64,000 nucleotides of DNA from Acuticoccus sp039034015. GTDB lineage: Bacteria; Pseudomonadota; Alphaproteobacteria; Rhizobiales; Amorphaceae. The stretch lies in NCBI GenBank assembly GCA_039034015.1, contig JBCCBM010000019.1, positions 8,996-72,995 of the forward strand. The letters run 5' to 3'. Within the stretch, counting starts at the first letter, position 1; the number at the start of each line of letters is the position of its first letter. This document shows positions 51,414 to 59,026 of this stretch, one piece after another. The position numbers were made by a program, and so were the translations under genes. The notes under the pieces were generated by a model. The model saw nothing but the letters and a program-made list of their open reading frames with translations, ran no database searches and had not been told where the DNA came from.

Positions 51414-52689
51414 CGATCTGATCCTCCGACACAATCAGCGGCGGCGACAGGGCCACAATATCGCCGGTGACGCGCACCATGAGCCCCGCATCAAACGCGC
51501 GCTCCACCGCCTCATAGCCCCGCGCGCCGGGCGCCCCGTCGCGCGGCGCCATCTCGATGGCGGCGACAAGGCCAAGGTTGCGCACGTCAATCACATGGCG
51601 CGCGTCGGCAAGCCGGTGCGCCCGCTCTTCCCACAGGGGGGCGAGCGTTGCGGCCCGCTCAAACAAGCGCTCCTCGCGATAGGTGTCGAGCGTTGCAAGG
51701 GCCGCAGCGCAGGCGAGCGGATGGCCAGAATACGTGTAGCCGTGGAAGAATTCGATCAGCGGGCCACCGGCCGCCACCACCCCATCATAGATGTGGCCGC
51801 CCAGCACCACAGCGCCCATGGGGACGGTGGCGTTGGTGAGCCCTTTGGCCAGCGTCATCATGTCGGGCGTGACGCCAAAATAGTCGGCAGCGGAGGGGGC
51901 GCCCAGGCGCCCAAAGCCCGTGATCACCTCGTCGAAGATGAGGAGGATGCCGTGGCGATCGCAAATCTCGCGCAGGCGCTTCAGATACCCCACCGGCGGG
52001 ACGAGAACGCCCGTGGAGCCGGCCATCGGCTCCACAATGACGGCGGCGATGGTGGACGCATCGTGGAGCGCCACCATGCGCTCCAAATCGTCGGCAAGGT
52101 CGGCGCCATGGGGCGGCTCACCGCGGCTGAACGCGTTTTGCGGCAGGTGCGTGTGGCGAAGGTGGTCGACCGCCGGGAGCTGCGCGCCAAACTGCGCCCG
52201 GTTTTTGACAATGCCGCCCACCGCCATGCCGCCAAAGCCGGACCCGTGATAGCCCCGCTCGCGGCCGATGAAGCGCGTGCGCCCCCCCTCGCCCCGGGCT
52301 CTGTGGTAGGCGAGCGCGATCTTGAGCGCTGAATCCACCGCCTCCGACCCAGAATTGCCGAAGAAGACGTGGTCGAGCCCCTCGGGCAGCATTGAAGCGA
52401 CGCGGCTTGCCAGGGTGAAGGCCGCCGGGTGGCCGTATTGAAAGGTCGGCGCAAAGTCGAGCTCGGCCACCTGGCGCTGCACGGCCTCCACAATGCGCGG
52501 GCGGCTGTGGCCGGCGTTCACGCACCACAGCGCCGCCGAGCCATCCAAAATGCGCCGGCCATCGTCGGCCGTGTAGTGCATGTCTTTGGCCGACACCAAC
52601 AGCCGTGGGGCGGACTTAAACGCCTTGTTGGCCGTATAGGGCATCCAGAACGCTTCAAGGTCGTTGGGGCGGCGAACGATGGCGTCCAT
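51367..52689 (-). CDS. Class III aminotransferase, beta-alanine/omega-amino acid type
   Basis: The 440-residue PLP enzyme starts LEAFWMPYTANKAFKSAPRL, as beta-alanine:pyruvate aminotransferases do. It has FFGNSGSEAVDSALKIALAYHR, the Asp block LLIFDEVITGFGRLG and the PLP-Lys block TLAKGLTNATVPMGAVV. Substrates are probably omega-amino acids or amines with pyruvate. It lies 12 nt behind the PfkB kinase gene and may use pyruvate made by the adjacent aldolase pathway. Confidence 0.88.
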   Translation of the reverse strand: MDAIVRRPNDLEAFWMPYTANKAFKSAPRLLVSAKDMHYTADDGRRILDGSAALWCVNAGHSRPRIVEAVQRQVAELDFAPTFQYGHPAAFTLASRVASMLPEGLDHVFFGNSGSEAVDSALKIALAYHRARGEGGRTRFIGRERGYHGSGFGGMAVGGIVKNRAQFGAQLPAVDHLRHTHLPQNAFSRGEPPHGADLADDLERMVALHDASTIAAVIVEPMAGSTGVLVPPVGYLKRLREICDRHGILLIFDEVITGFGRLGAPSAADYFGVTPDMMTLAKGLTNATVPMGAVVLGGHIYDGVVAAGGPLIEFFHGYTYSGHPLACAAALATLDTYREERLFERAATLAPLWEERAHRLADARHVIDVRNLGLVAAIEMAPRDGAPGARGYEAVERAFDAGLMVRVTGDIVALSPPLIVSEDQIDEMFSTLEAVLAAID

Positions 52690-52701
52690 GGCAAAAACCC
52701 T

Positions 52702-53601
52702 TTAGTTGAGCGCGGCGTGCACCGCCTCGGCGCGCGGGATCGGCGCAATCGCCCCATACCCTTCCACCGAGAGTGAAGCGGCCACCACCGCATAGTGCGC
52801 CGCATCCGCAACGCTGTCTCCCGCCGAAATTCTTGCAAGGAACGCGCCGTCGAAACAATCGCCCGCGCCGCTGGCGTCCTTGAGCGCGGCCTTGCGCGAG
52901 GGGACGATGAGCCGTTCATCCCCCAGCGCCACGCGCGCGCCGTCTTCGCCCACCGTGAGCGCGACGACGTTGGGCCCCAGATCGCGATAAAAATCAACGA
53001 TCTCGTCCGGGTCCGTAAGGCCGGAGAGCGCCCGCGCGTCGTCCATGCCAGGGAGCGCAATGTCGACGAAGCGCATCGCATCGTGGATGACGGCGCGCGC
53101 CCGGTCGACTGGCCAGAGCAGCGTGCGAAGGTTCGTGTCGAGGGAGACGGTGACCCCGGCCTCTTTGGCAAGGCGCATGGCGGCAAAGCACGCATCGCAG
53201 GCCGACGGCGAGATCGCCATCGAAATCCCCGAAAGATGGAGGATTTTGGCCGAGCAAATGGCGGCGGCCGAAATATCGTCCGGCCGCATCAAAGCCGCGG
53301 CAGAGCCTGCCCGGCGGTAGGTGAAGCGGTGGCCCTCATCGCCATGGTGGATGAAGTAGATGCCGGTCGGCGCGCTGGGGACGCGGCGCACAAAGTCGGC
53401 CGAGACGCCTTCGGCCGCCCACAGCGCCATCAGGCCGTCGGCAAATTCATCATCGCCGAGGTGGGTCAGCATCGCGGTGTTGGCCCCCTGACGGGCCGCA
53501 GCGATTGCCACATTGGACGTGTCACCGCCAAAGCCTTGCACCCATGTGCCATCGCGCTGGTGGTTGAATTCCACCAGCGGTTCGCCAAGGCACACAATCA
53601 T
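52702..53601 (-). CDS. kdgK: PfkB family kinase, 2-dehydro-3-deoxygluconokinase-like
   Basis: The 299-residue kinase has the N-terminal GEPLVEFNHQRDGTWVQGFGGDTSNVAIAAARQG region and the C-terminal PfkB signature DASGAGDCFDGAFLARI with catalytic Asp in GAGD. It lies 4 nt overlapping behind a KDPG/KDPGal aldolase gene, which favours 2-keto-3-deoxy-gluconate or -galactonate as substrate. A separate DgoK-type kinase is encoded at 54824, so the two kinases may serve the two epimers. Confidence 0.85.
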   Translation of the reverse strand: MIVCLGEPLVEFNHQRDGTWVQGFGGDTSNVAIAAARQGANTAMLTHLGDDEFADGLMALWAAEGVSADFVRRVPSAPTGIYFIHHGDEGHRFTYRRAGSAAALMRPDDISAAAICSAKILHLSGISMAISPSACDACFAAMRLAKEAGVTVSLDTNLRTLLWPVDRARAVIHDAMRFVDIALPGMDDARALSGLTDPDEIVDFYRDLGPNVVALTVGEDGARVALGDERLIVPSRKAALKDASGAGDCFDGAFLARISAGDSVADAAHYAVVAASLSVEGYGAIAPIPRAEAVHAALN

Positions 53602-54224
53602 GGGCGGGCCGCGCGGGCAGCGTCAGCAAAGGTGTGGGCGGCAGCGGCCACATCAGCCAGCGCCTTGCCGGGCTTATAAAGGCTCGACCCGATGCCGACG
53701 CCATCGGCCCCGCCCGCCAGCCAATCGCCAAGATTTTGCGCGTCCACCCCGCCCGTCACCACAAGCTTTGTGCCCTCGGGGAGGACGGCGCGCATCGCCT
53801 TCACGACCTTTGGCGAAATCCCGTCACCGGGGAAAAGTTTGAGCGCATCCGCCCCCGCGTCCAGCGCGTCAAACGCCTCGGACGGGGTGAAGACGCCGGG
53901 CACCGAGATGAGGCCGCAGCGCTTTGTGGCGCGCACCACCTCGGCGTTAAAATTGGGGGAGACGACGATGCGCCCGCCCGCATCCGCCACCCGCGCCACA
54001 TCCTCCGCCTTCAAGACTGTGCCAGCGCCCACCATGGCCGCCTTGCCAAAAAGGTCCGCCTGGATGCGGATCGATTTGAACGGGTCGGGCGAGTTGAGTG
54101 GCACTTCCATCACCGGGATTTTGGCCGCCACCAGCGCCTCGCCGACCCCTTCCGCCTCGCCGGGCGACAGGCCGCGCAGGACGGCAACGATGGGGATTGC
54201 GGTGAGGGCGTCCTCAAGGGTCAT
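53598..54224 (-). CDS. dgoA: 2-dehydro-3-deoxy-6-phosphogalactonate aldolase
   Basis: The 208-residue class I aldolase reads IPIVAVLRGLSPGEAEGVGEAL, MEVPLNSPDPFKSI with the catalytic Glu, VGAGTVLKAEDV, and ALKLFPGDG with the Schiff-base Lys. EVPLNSP and LYKPGK are diagnostic of DgoA rather than Eda. It cleaves KDPGal to pyruvate and glyceraldehyde 3-phosphate. It is separated from the dehydratase and DgoK genes by a small divergent gene. Confidence 0.9.
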   Translation of the reverse strand: MTLEDALTAIPIVAVLRGLSPGEAEGVGEALVAAKIPVMEVPLNSPDPFKSIRIQADLFGKAAMVGAGTVLKAEDVARVADAGGRIVVSPNFNAEVVRATKRCGLISVPGVFTPSEAFDALDAGADALKLFPGDGISPKVVKAMRAVLPEGTKLVVTGGVDAQNLGDWLAGGADGVGIGSSLYKPGKALADVAAAAHTFADAARAARP

Positions 54225-54247
54225 GGGTGGGCTCCGGTGAGTTGGAC

Positions 54248-54260
54248 GAGGTCTAACCTC
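54248..54260. promoter_or_regulatory. Palindrome upstream of dgoA
   Basis: GAGGTCTAACCTC (arms GAGGT/ACCTC, 3-nt centre) lies 23 nt before the dgoA start codon. It is a candidate operator for a regulator encoded elsewhere. Family assignment is not possible from this alone. Confidence 0.35.
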
Positions 54261-54332
54261 CCCCTTGCGCGCGCAAAGTGTCGCGCCGCCGCCGCCCCGT
54301 CAACGCATGGCAGCCAAGAGCGGGCAATCGGC

Positions 54333-54346
54333 TGAACAATCGTTCA
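54333..54346. promoter_or_regulatory. Perfect palindrome 1 in the dgoA/small-protein gap
   Basis: TGAACAATCGTTCA (arms TGAAC/GTTCA) is of the kind bound by TetR-type dimers. Together with the adjacent palindrome it lies about 105 nt before the small acidic protein gene. Confidence 0.45.
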
Positions 54347-54347
54347 G

Positions 54348-54361
54348 GTGACACGCGTCAC
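54348..54361. promoter_or_regulatory. Perfect palindrome 2 in the dgoA/small-protein gap
   Basis: GTGACACGCGTCAC (arms GTGAC/GTCAC) begins two bases after palindrome 1. Two perfect 14-mers side by side are unlikely by chance and suggest an operator pair for the gene at 54452. Confidence 0.45.
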
Positions 54362-54451
54362 AGCCACCGCCGCGCGATCGCCACATATCAGGATGACCGC
54401 GAGAGAGTTCGGATTTCAATCGCAAAGTCAGCATCATAAAGGGATTTGGCC

Positions 54452-54700
54452 ATGAGCAACTTTTTCTTTGAAGGCGAAGCGGAATCCACCTTCGATTTTT
54501 CGATCAACGCCACACCGGACGACACCCAAAACGTGTTTGACGCCGTCCCGAGCTTTGAACACATGCCCTGGGGCGAGGGAACGCTCCCCACCGATAACGT
54601 CAACGACGAGGGCCCGGCAAAGCCCTGGTACCCCGCAAAGCCCAAGGGCGACGAGGTCCCCGACATGAGCGTCGACGACGACGGCCTTTTCCTGATGTGA
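54452..54700 (+). CDS. Small acidic protein of unknown function
   Basis: This is an 82-residue reading frame starting ATG 54452, with AAAGGGA 7 nt upstream. The product is strongly acidic (many Asp/Glu), aromatic-rich at the N-terminus (MSNFFFEGEAESTFDFS), Pro/Trp-rich in the middle (KPWYPAKPKGDEVP) and ends MSVDDDGLFLM. There is no signal peptide and no known domain. The Asp-then-hydrophobic end is reminiscent of C-terminal type I secretion signals, and a T1SS is encoded 4 kb downstream, but the link is speculative. It faces dgoA divergently and dgoK convergently. Confidence 0.6.
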   Translation: MSNFFFEGEAESTFDFSINATPDDTQNVFDAVPSFEHMPWGEGTLPTDNVNDEGPAKPWYPAKPKGDEVPDMSVDDDGLFLM

Positions 54701-54709
54701 GCCTTTAAC

Positions 54710-54829
54710 AAGGCGGCTCCGTTTAAAGGAGCCTCAGAGAAGGCGGCTCCGGTTAAAGGAGCCTCAGAGAAGGCGGCTCCGTTTAAAGAAGCCTCAGAGA
54801 AGGCTGCTCCGTTTAAAGGAGCCTCAGAG
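54710..54829. repeat. Four tandem 30-bp units with nested hairpins
   Basis: Four near-identical 30-bp units start at 54710, 54740, 54770 and 54800, each beginning AAGGC and ending CCTCAGAG. Units differ by one or two bases. Each contains GGCTCC-7 nt-GGAGCC, a 6-bp stem, slightly impaired in units 3 and 4. The last unit overlaps the stop codon of dgoK (TCAGAG). The array fills the gap between the convergent small-protein and dgoK genes and may act as a bidirectional terminator. Confidence 0.85.
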
Positions 54830-55720
54830 AAGGCTCCGGGCACGGGCAACGGCAAAAAGCCCCATCGCCGTTGCCGTGTCCGGCGCCGTGGTCGCCGGGA
54901 TGCCGAACCGCCCCAGCGCGTGGGCATAGGCCGACGACAGGGTTGCCCCGCCCACAATGGTGACCGCCGAGCGATCGGACGCGTTGGCCGCCACCTCGCA
55001 CCCAATCAAGAGGCCCGACAAAAAGCTGCGCGTTTGGAAAGGCTTCAGCCGGTCAAACAGCGTCTCGGCGCGGATGCTGAAGAGCCGCGCCAGAAGATCG
55101 CCGGGCATGGCAAGCTCGGCCGCCGCCTCAAGCCCGCTGTCGAAGGCGGCGGGGTCGTCATCCTCGGTCATCGTCTTTGACAAAATGGTGTGGCCGGCGA
55201 TGGCGCCGAAAAGGTCGCCGGTCATCGCGGTGGTGAAGGCTGCAATCTTCCCCTCGTCCAGCGTTGCCCATTTGGAGTGGGTGCCCGGCAGCACAAACCG
55301 CCCGCTGGTGAGCCCGAGCGCTGCGGCGGCGCCAAAGATTTGCGTTTCTTCCCCGCGCATCACATCGGCAAAGCCCGGCGGGGGCGCCGCGGTCGCAAGG
55401 CCGGGGATGATCGCAATCTCGCCGAGCGATTGCCCGTCCACCGCCACCGCGTTGAGCGCAAGATCCTCAAGCGTTGCCGGAAGGCCCACATAGGGCGCCT
55501 CCACCCAGCCCTGGCGGCTCCCCACCATGCCCGACATCAGGATCGGGTGCCGCTCCGCCTCAAGCCACGGGCCGATCACGGACTTGAGCGCGGCCTCAAA
55601 CCGGCCGCCTTCCACCGCCATCAACCCCTTCTTGGCCGCGATGGTGTCGATAACGCTGCCCGACCCGTCCATCAGGAACGCGCGGAGCTGCGTCGTCCCC
55701 CAATCGACCGCAATCAGCAT
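54824..55720 (-). CDS. dgoK: 2-dehydro-3-deoxygalactonokinase
   Basis: The 298-residue kinase has IAVDWGTTQLRAFLMDGSG at the N-terminus, LPGTHSKWATLDEGKI in the middle, and LIGCEVAANAS with VGGATLSSAYAHAL towards the end. All are typical of DgoK. It phosphorylates 2-keto-3-deoxy-D-galactonate to the DgoA substrate. Its ATG overlaps the dehydratase stop by one base. Its final codons are the seed of the 30-bp tandem repeat downstream. Confidence 0.9.
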   Translation of the reverse strand: MLIAVDWGTTQLRAFLMDGSGSVIDTIAAKKGLMAVEGGRFEAALKSVIGPWLEAERHPILMSGMVGSRQGWVEAPYVGLPATLEDLALNAVAVDGQSLGEIAIIPGLATAAPPPGFADVMRGEETQIFGAAAALGLTSGRFVLPGTHSKWATLDEGKIAAFTTAMTGDLFGAIAGHTILSKTMTEDDDPAAFDSGLEAAAELAMPGDLLARLFSIRAETLFDRLKPFQTRSFLSGLLIGCEVAANASDRSAVTIVGGATLSSAYAHALGRFGIPATTAPDTATAMGLFAVARARSLL

Positions 55721-57507
55721 CAGTGGGAGTGCCGGGGCACAAATGTCCGCGCAATCCGCCGATATTTCGTGGCCGGTTTTAGCACCATGCCGGCCGACAG
55801 CTGGTCCACGCACCCGCGCTGAAGCTCTTGCCACGGGGTTTGGCTTTCGGGGAACTTGTAGCCGCCGTCGGCCTCCAGCGTGCGGCGCCGTTCGGCCAGC
55901 TCCTCATCAGGGACGAGCATGTCCGCCCGCCCCTTCTTGAGGTCGATGCGCACACGGTCGCCGGTTTTCAGGATCGCAAGGCCGCCGCCTGCTGCGGCCT
56001 CGGGCGACGCATTCAAGATCGAGGGCGTGCCCGATGTGCCCGATTGGCGGCCGTCGCCCACGCAAGGGAGCTCCTGCACGCCCTGTTTCAGGAGGTAGTC
56101 GGGCGCGCGCATGTTCACGACCTCCGCCGCGCCCGGGTAGCCGATCGGCCCCGTGCCGCGGATGAAGAGGACGGTGTTGGCGTCAATGGCGAGCGCCGGA
56201 TCATCGATCTTGTGGTGATAGTCCTCCGGCCCGTCGAACACCACGGCGCGGCCCTCAAACGCGTCCGGATCGTCAGGGTTGGAGAGATACCGCGCGCGAA
56301 AATCGGGGCTGATCACCGAAAGCTTCATCACCGAGGCATCAAAAAGGTTGCCGCGCATCACCTTGAAGCCCGCCGTCGGCTTTAGCGCCGTGTCGAACGT
56401 GCGGATGACGTCGGCATCAAGAATTTCCGCATCGCGGCAGTTTTCGCCGATGGTTTTGCCGTTCACCGTCACCGCGTCCTCGTGGAGGCGGCCGTGGCGC
56501 ATCAGCTCGGCCGCAACGGCGGGGACGCCGCCGGCATGGTGGTAGTCTTCCCCCAGGTACGCGCCGGCAGGCATGAGGTTGACCAGCAACGGCACTTCCA
56601 GCCCCACCCGCTCCCAATCATCCAGCGACAGGTCAACGCCCACATGGGCCGCAATCGCATTGATGTGGATCGGCGCATTGGACGAGCCGCCGATGGCCGA
56701 ATTGATCACGATGGCGTTCTCAAACGCCTTCTTCGTCAAAATGTCGGACGGTTTTACATCCTCCCGCACCATGTCGACAATTCGAAGGCCCGAGCGGTAG
56801 GCCATCTGCGCCCGCTCCTTGTGCGGCGCGGGGATTGCGGCGGAGCCAGGAAGGCTCATTCCCAACGCTTCGGCGAGGGAATTCATGGTGGTGGCCGTGC
56901 CCATGGTGTTGCAGTAGCCGGGCGAGGGGGAGCCTGAGGCGACGAGGTCGATAAAACCCTCATAGTCGATCTCGCCGGCGGCCAGGAGGCGGCGCGCCTC
57001 CCACACAATCGTGCCAGCGCCGGTGCGCTTGCCCTTATACCAACCGTTCAGCATCGGGCCGGCCGAAAAGGCGATCGCCGGAATGTCGACAGTGGCGGCG
57101 GCCATCAGGCAAGCGGGCATCGTCTTGTCACAGCCGATGGTGAGGACGACGCCGTCGAGGGGGTAGCCGTGCAAAACCTCCACGAGGCTGAGATAAGCAA
57201 GGTTCCGGTCCACCGAGGCGGTGGGGCGTTTGCCGGTCTCCTGGATGGGGTGGATGGGGAATTCCAGCGCAATGCCGCCCGCCTCGCGGATCCCCTCGCG
57301 GATGCGGTTGGCAAGCTCCACATGGGGTCGGTTGCAGGGGGAGAGGTCAGAGCCGGTTTGCGCAATGCCGATGATGGGTTTGCCCGCCTGGAGCTCTTCG
57401 CGGGTGAGGCCGAAGTTGAGATACCGCTCCAGGTAAAGCGCGGTCGCGGAGGGGTCGGACGGGTCGTCGAACCACATGCGGCTGCGAAGGGGTTTGGTCT
57501 CACTCAT
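55720..57507 (-). CDS. IlvD/Edd family sugar-acid dehydratase
   Basis: The 595-residue enzyme has the iron-sulfur cysteine blocks GSDLSPCNRPH, GCDKTMPACLMAA and PGYCNTMGTATTMNSLAEALG, plus MRGNLFDASVMKLSVIS and SGTSGTPSILNASPEAA. These fit the sugar-acid (xylonate/arabonate/galactonate) branch of IlvD/Edd. With DgoK and DgoA downstream, an aldonate dehydratase giving 2-keto-3-deoxy-galactonate is the likely role. Arabonate or fuconate cannot be excluded. ATG 57507 starts the canonical MSETKPLRSRMWFDD. Confidence 0.88.
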   Translation of the reverse strand: MSETKPLRSRMWFDDPSDPSATALYLERYLNFGLTREELQAGKPIIGIAQTGSDLSPCNRPHVELANRIREGIREAGGIALEFPIHPIQETGKRPTASVDRNLAYLSLVEVLHGYPLDGVVLTIGCDKTMPACLMAAATVDIPAIAFSAGPMLNGWYKGKRTGAGTIVWEARRLLAAGEIDYEGFIDLVASGSPSPGYCNTMGTATTMNSLAEALGMSLPGSAAIPAPHKERAQMAYRSGLRIVDMVREDVKPSDILTKKAFENAIVINSAIGGSSNAPIHINAIAAHVGVDLSLDDWERVGLEVPLLVNLMPAGAYLGEDYHHAGGVPAVAAELMRHGRLHEDAVTVNGKTIGENCRDAEILDADVIRTFDTALKPTAGFKVMRGNLFDASVMKLSVISPDFRARYLSNPDDPDAFEGRAVVFDGPEDYHHKIDDPALAIDANTVLFIRGTGPIGYPGAAEVVNMRAPDYLLKQGVQELPCVGDGRQSGTSGTPSILNASPEAAAGGGLAILKTGDRVRIDLKKGRADMLVPDEELAERRRTLEADGGYKFPESQTPWQELQRGCVDQLSAGMVLKPATKYRRIARTFVPRHSH

Positions 57508-57537
57508 CGGGCGCTCCTCACGGCTCCCCGTTGGGTA

Positions 57538-57550
57538 TAGAATTTTTCTA
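57538..57550. promoter_or_regulatory. Palindrome upstream of the dehydratase operon
   Basis: TAGAATTTTTCTA (arms TAGAA/TTCTA) sits within a longer imperfect inverted repeat (GGGTAT to AACCCC), 31 nt before the dehydratase start. It is a locally AT-rich spot in GC-rich DNA and probably combines promoter and operator. The regulator is unknown. Confidence 0.45.
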
Positions 57551-57625
57551 ACCCCGCAAGGCCCGGCTTGACACCGCAAAGCCCTTTCCCGACACAGCGC
57601 GCCGAGGCTGGGGCCGGGGGCGCGT

Positions 57626-58942
57626 GTGAGCGAAACGGAGACCAACGCCCGCCGGGTGCTTCTCCTGGAGGGGCCGACAACGCCCTTCTTCAAAATTCTG
57701 GCAAACGCCTTTGCCGCGCACGGCGTCCCCGTCTCCGCCGTCACCCTCAACCTTGGCGACCGGTTGCGCGGCCCCAAAGGCGCCCGCCCCTACCGCGGCC
57801 GGCTTGAAAACTTTGGCGATTGGCTCGCCGCCCATGTTGCCCGCGAGGGCATCACCGACATCCTCTATTATGCCGACCGCGTGCCCTACCACCGCATTGC
57901 CGCGCGGGTGGCTGGGGACGCCGGCATCCTCGCCTACGCCATCGAAAACGGCTACCTGCGCCCCGATTGGGTCACCCTAGAGCCGTTCGGGATGGGCGCC
58001 TTCTCGCGCTTTCCCACCGACCCCGACGCGATCCGCGCCGCCGGCGATGCCCCCGCGCCTGACCGCACCGTGCGCCACGCTCACCCCTTCCACACCGAAG
58101 CGATCGCCGAGGTCACCTACGTCCTCACCCGCCTTGCCGGGCGCATCGCCTACCCGCACTTCGTGCTCGACCGGCGCTACCACCCCTTCGTCGAGTACTA
58201 TGGCTGGATCCGCCAACTCATCACCGAGGGGCACCGGGGCAAAGCCGCCGATGCCGGCGTTGCCGCGCTGACAGCTGGCGAGCGGCCCTTCTTCCTCCTC
58301 CCGCTCCAATTGGCGGACGATTATCAGATCCGCCACAACAGCCGCTTTCGCCGCTTCCAAACCTTCCTCGAAGAGGTGCTCACTTCCTTCGCCGATCACG
58401 CCCCCGCGGACGCGGCGCTGGCGGTCAAAACCCACCCGCTCGACCATGGCCTGCGCGCCTGGCCCGCCGTCATCCGCGCGCTGGCAGCCGAGCGCGGGAT
58501 TGCCGATCGCGTCATCATTTTGGAGGGCGGCGACCTTGGCGCGCTGCTCGCCCACACGCGCGGGTGCGTCCTCATCAACTCCACCGTGGGGCTGACGGCG
58601 CTGCGGGCCGGTGTGCCGCTCCATGTGGCGGGCGCTGCGGTCTATGATTGCGTGGGGCTCGTCGATCGCCAGCCGCTCGACACCTTCTGGACCGCACCGA
58701 GCGCACCTGACGCAGAATTGTTTGACGCGTTTGAACGTGCCCTTGCCCGCTTCACCCAGGTGAAGGGCAGCCTTTATGAGCCGCAAGGAATGCGGCGGGC
58801 AGCGGGCGAAATTGCGGCGCGGGTGGTGGCGCGCATCGGGGCGGATCCGTTTTTCCAAAACCCGCCGCCGCGGCTTTCGCGGGCCCGGGCCATGGGCGTC
58901 CCGGTGGATCTTGCCGAATTGGAAACCCACCTGCCCCAATAA
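57626..58942 (+). CDS. Capsule polysaccharide biosynthesis protein (KpsS-like Kdo transferase family)
   Basis: The 438-residue protein has FKILANAFAAHGVPVSAVTLN, DILYYADRVPYHRIA, AYAIENGYLRPDWVTLEPFGM, and LPLQLADDYQIRHNSRFR. It also has KTHPLDHG and the late INSTVGLTALRAGVPLHVAG. These match KpsS-type beta-Kdo transferases that prime the Kdo linker of group 2 capsules. The start is GTG 57626. It stands alone; no kpsC or other capsule gene is in the window. It precedes the T1SS genes on the same strand by 84 nt. Confidence 0.85.
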   Translation: MSETETNARRVLLLEGPTTPFFKILANAFAAHGVPVSAVTLNLGDRLRGPKGARPYRGRLENFGDWLAAHVAREGITDILYYADRVPYHRIAARVAGDAGILAYAIENGYLRPDWVTLEPFGMGAFSRFPTDPDAIRAAGDAPAPDRTVRHAHPFHTEAIAEVTYVLTRLAGRIAYPHFVLDRRYHPFVEYYGWIRQLITEGHRGKAADAGVAALTAGERPFFLLPLQLADDYQIRHNSRFRRFQTFLEEVLTSFADHAPADAALAVKTHPLDHGLRAWPAVIRALAAERGIADRVIILEGGDLGALLAHTRGCVLINSTVGLTALRAGVPLHVAGAAVYDCVGLVDRQPLDTFWTAPSAPDAELFDAFERALARFTQVKGSLYEPQGMRRAAGEIAARVVARIGADPFFQNPPPRLSRARAMGVPVDLAELETHLPQ

Positions 58943-59026
58943 TGGGGCGCGCACTTTGCGCGATTCGGGCCCCGTGGTAGCTTTGCGCCACGATCGGTCC
59001 ACACATTTTGACGAGTTGGAAGCGCC

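Noticed and set aside
54388..55005. Reverse-strand protein with a 10-residue tandem repeat (AFSEAPLNGA type)
   Set aside because: The repeat comes from the 30-bp DNA repeat read in a frame different from dgoK; the frame has no plausible start and overlaps dgoK in another frame.
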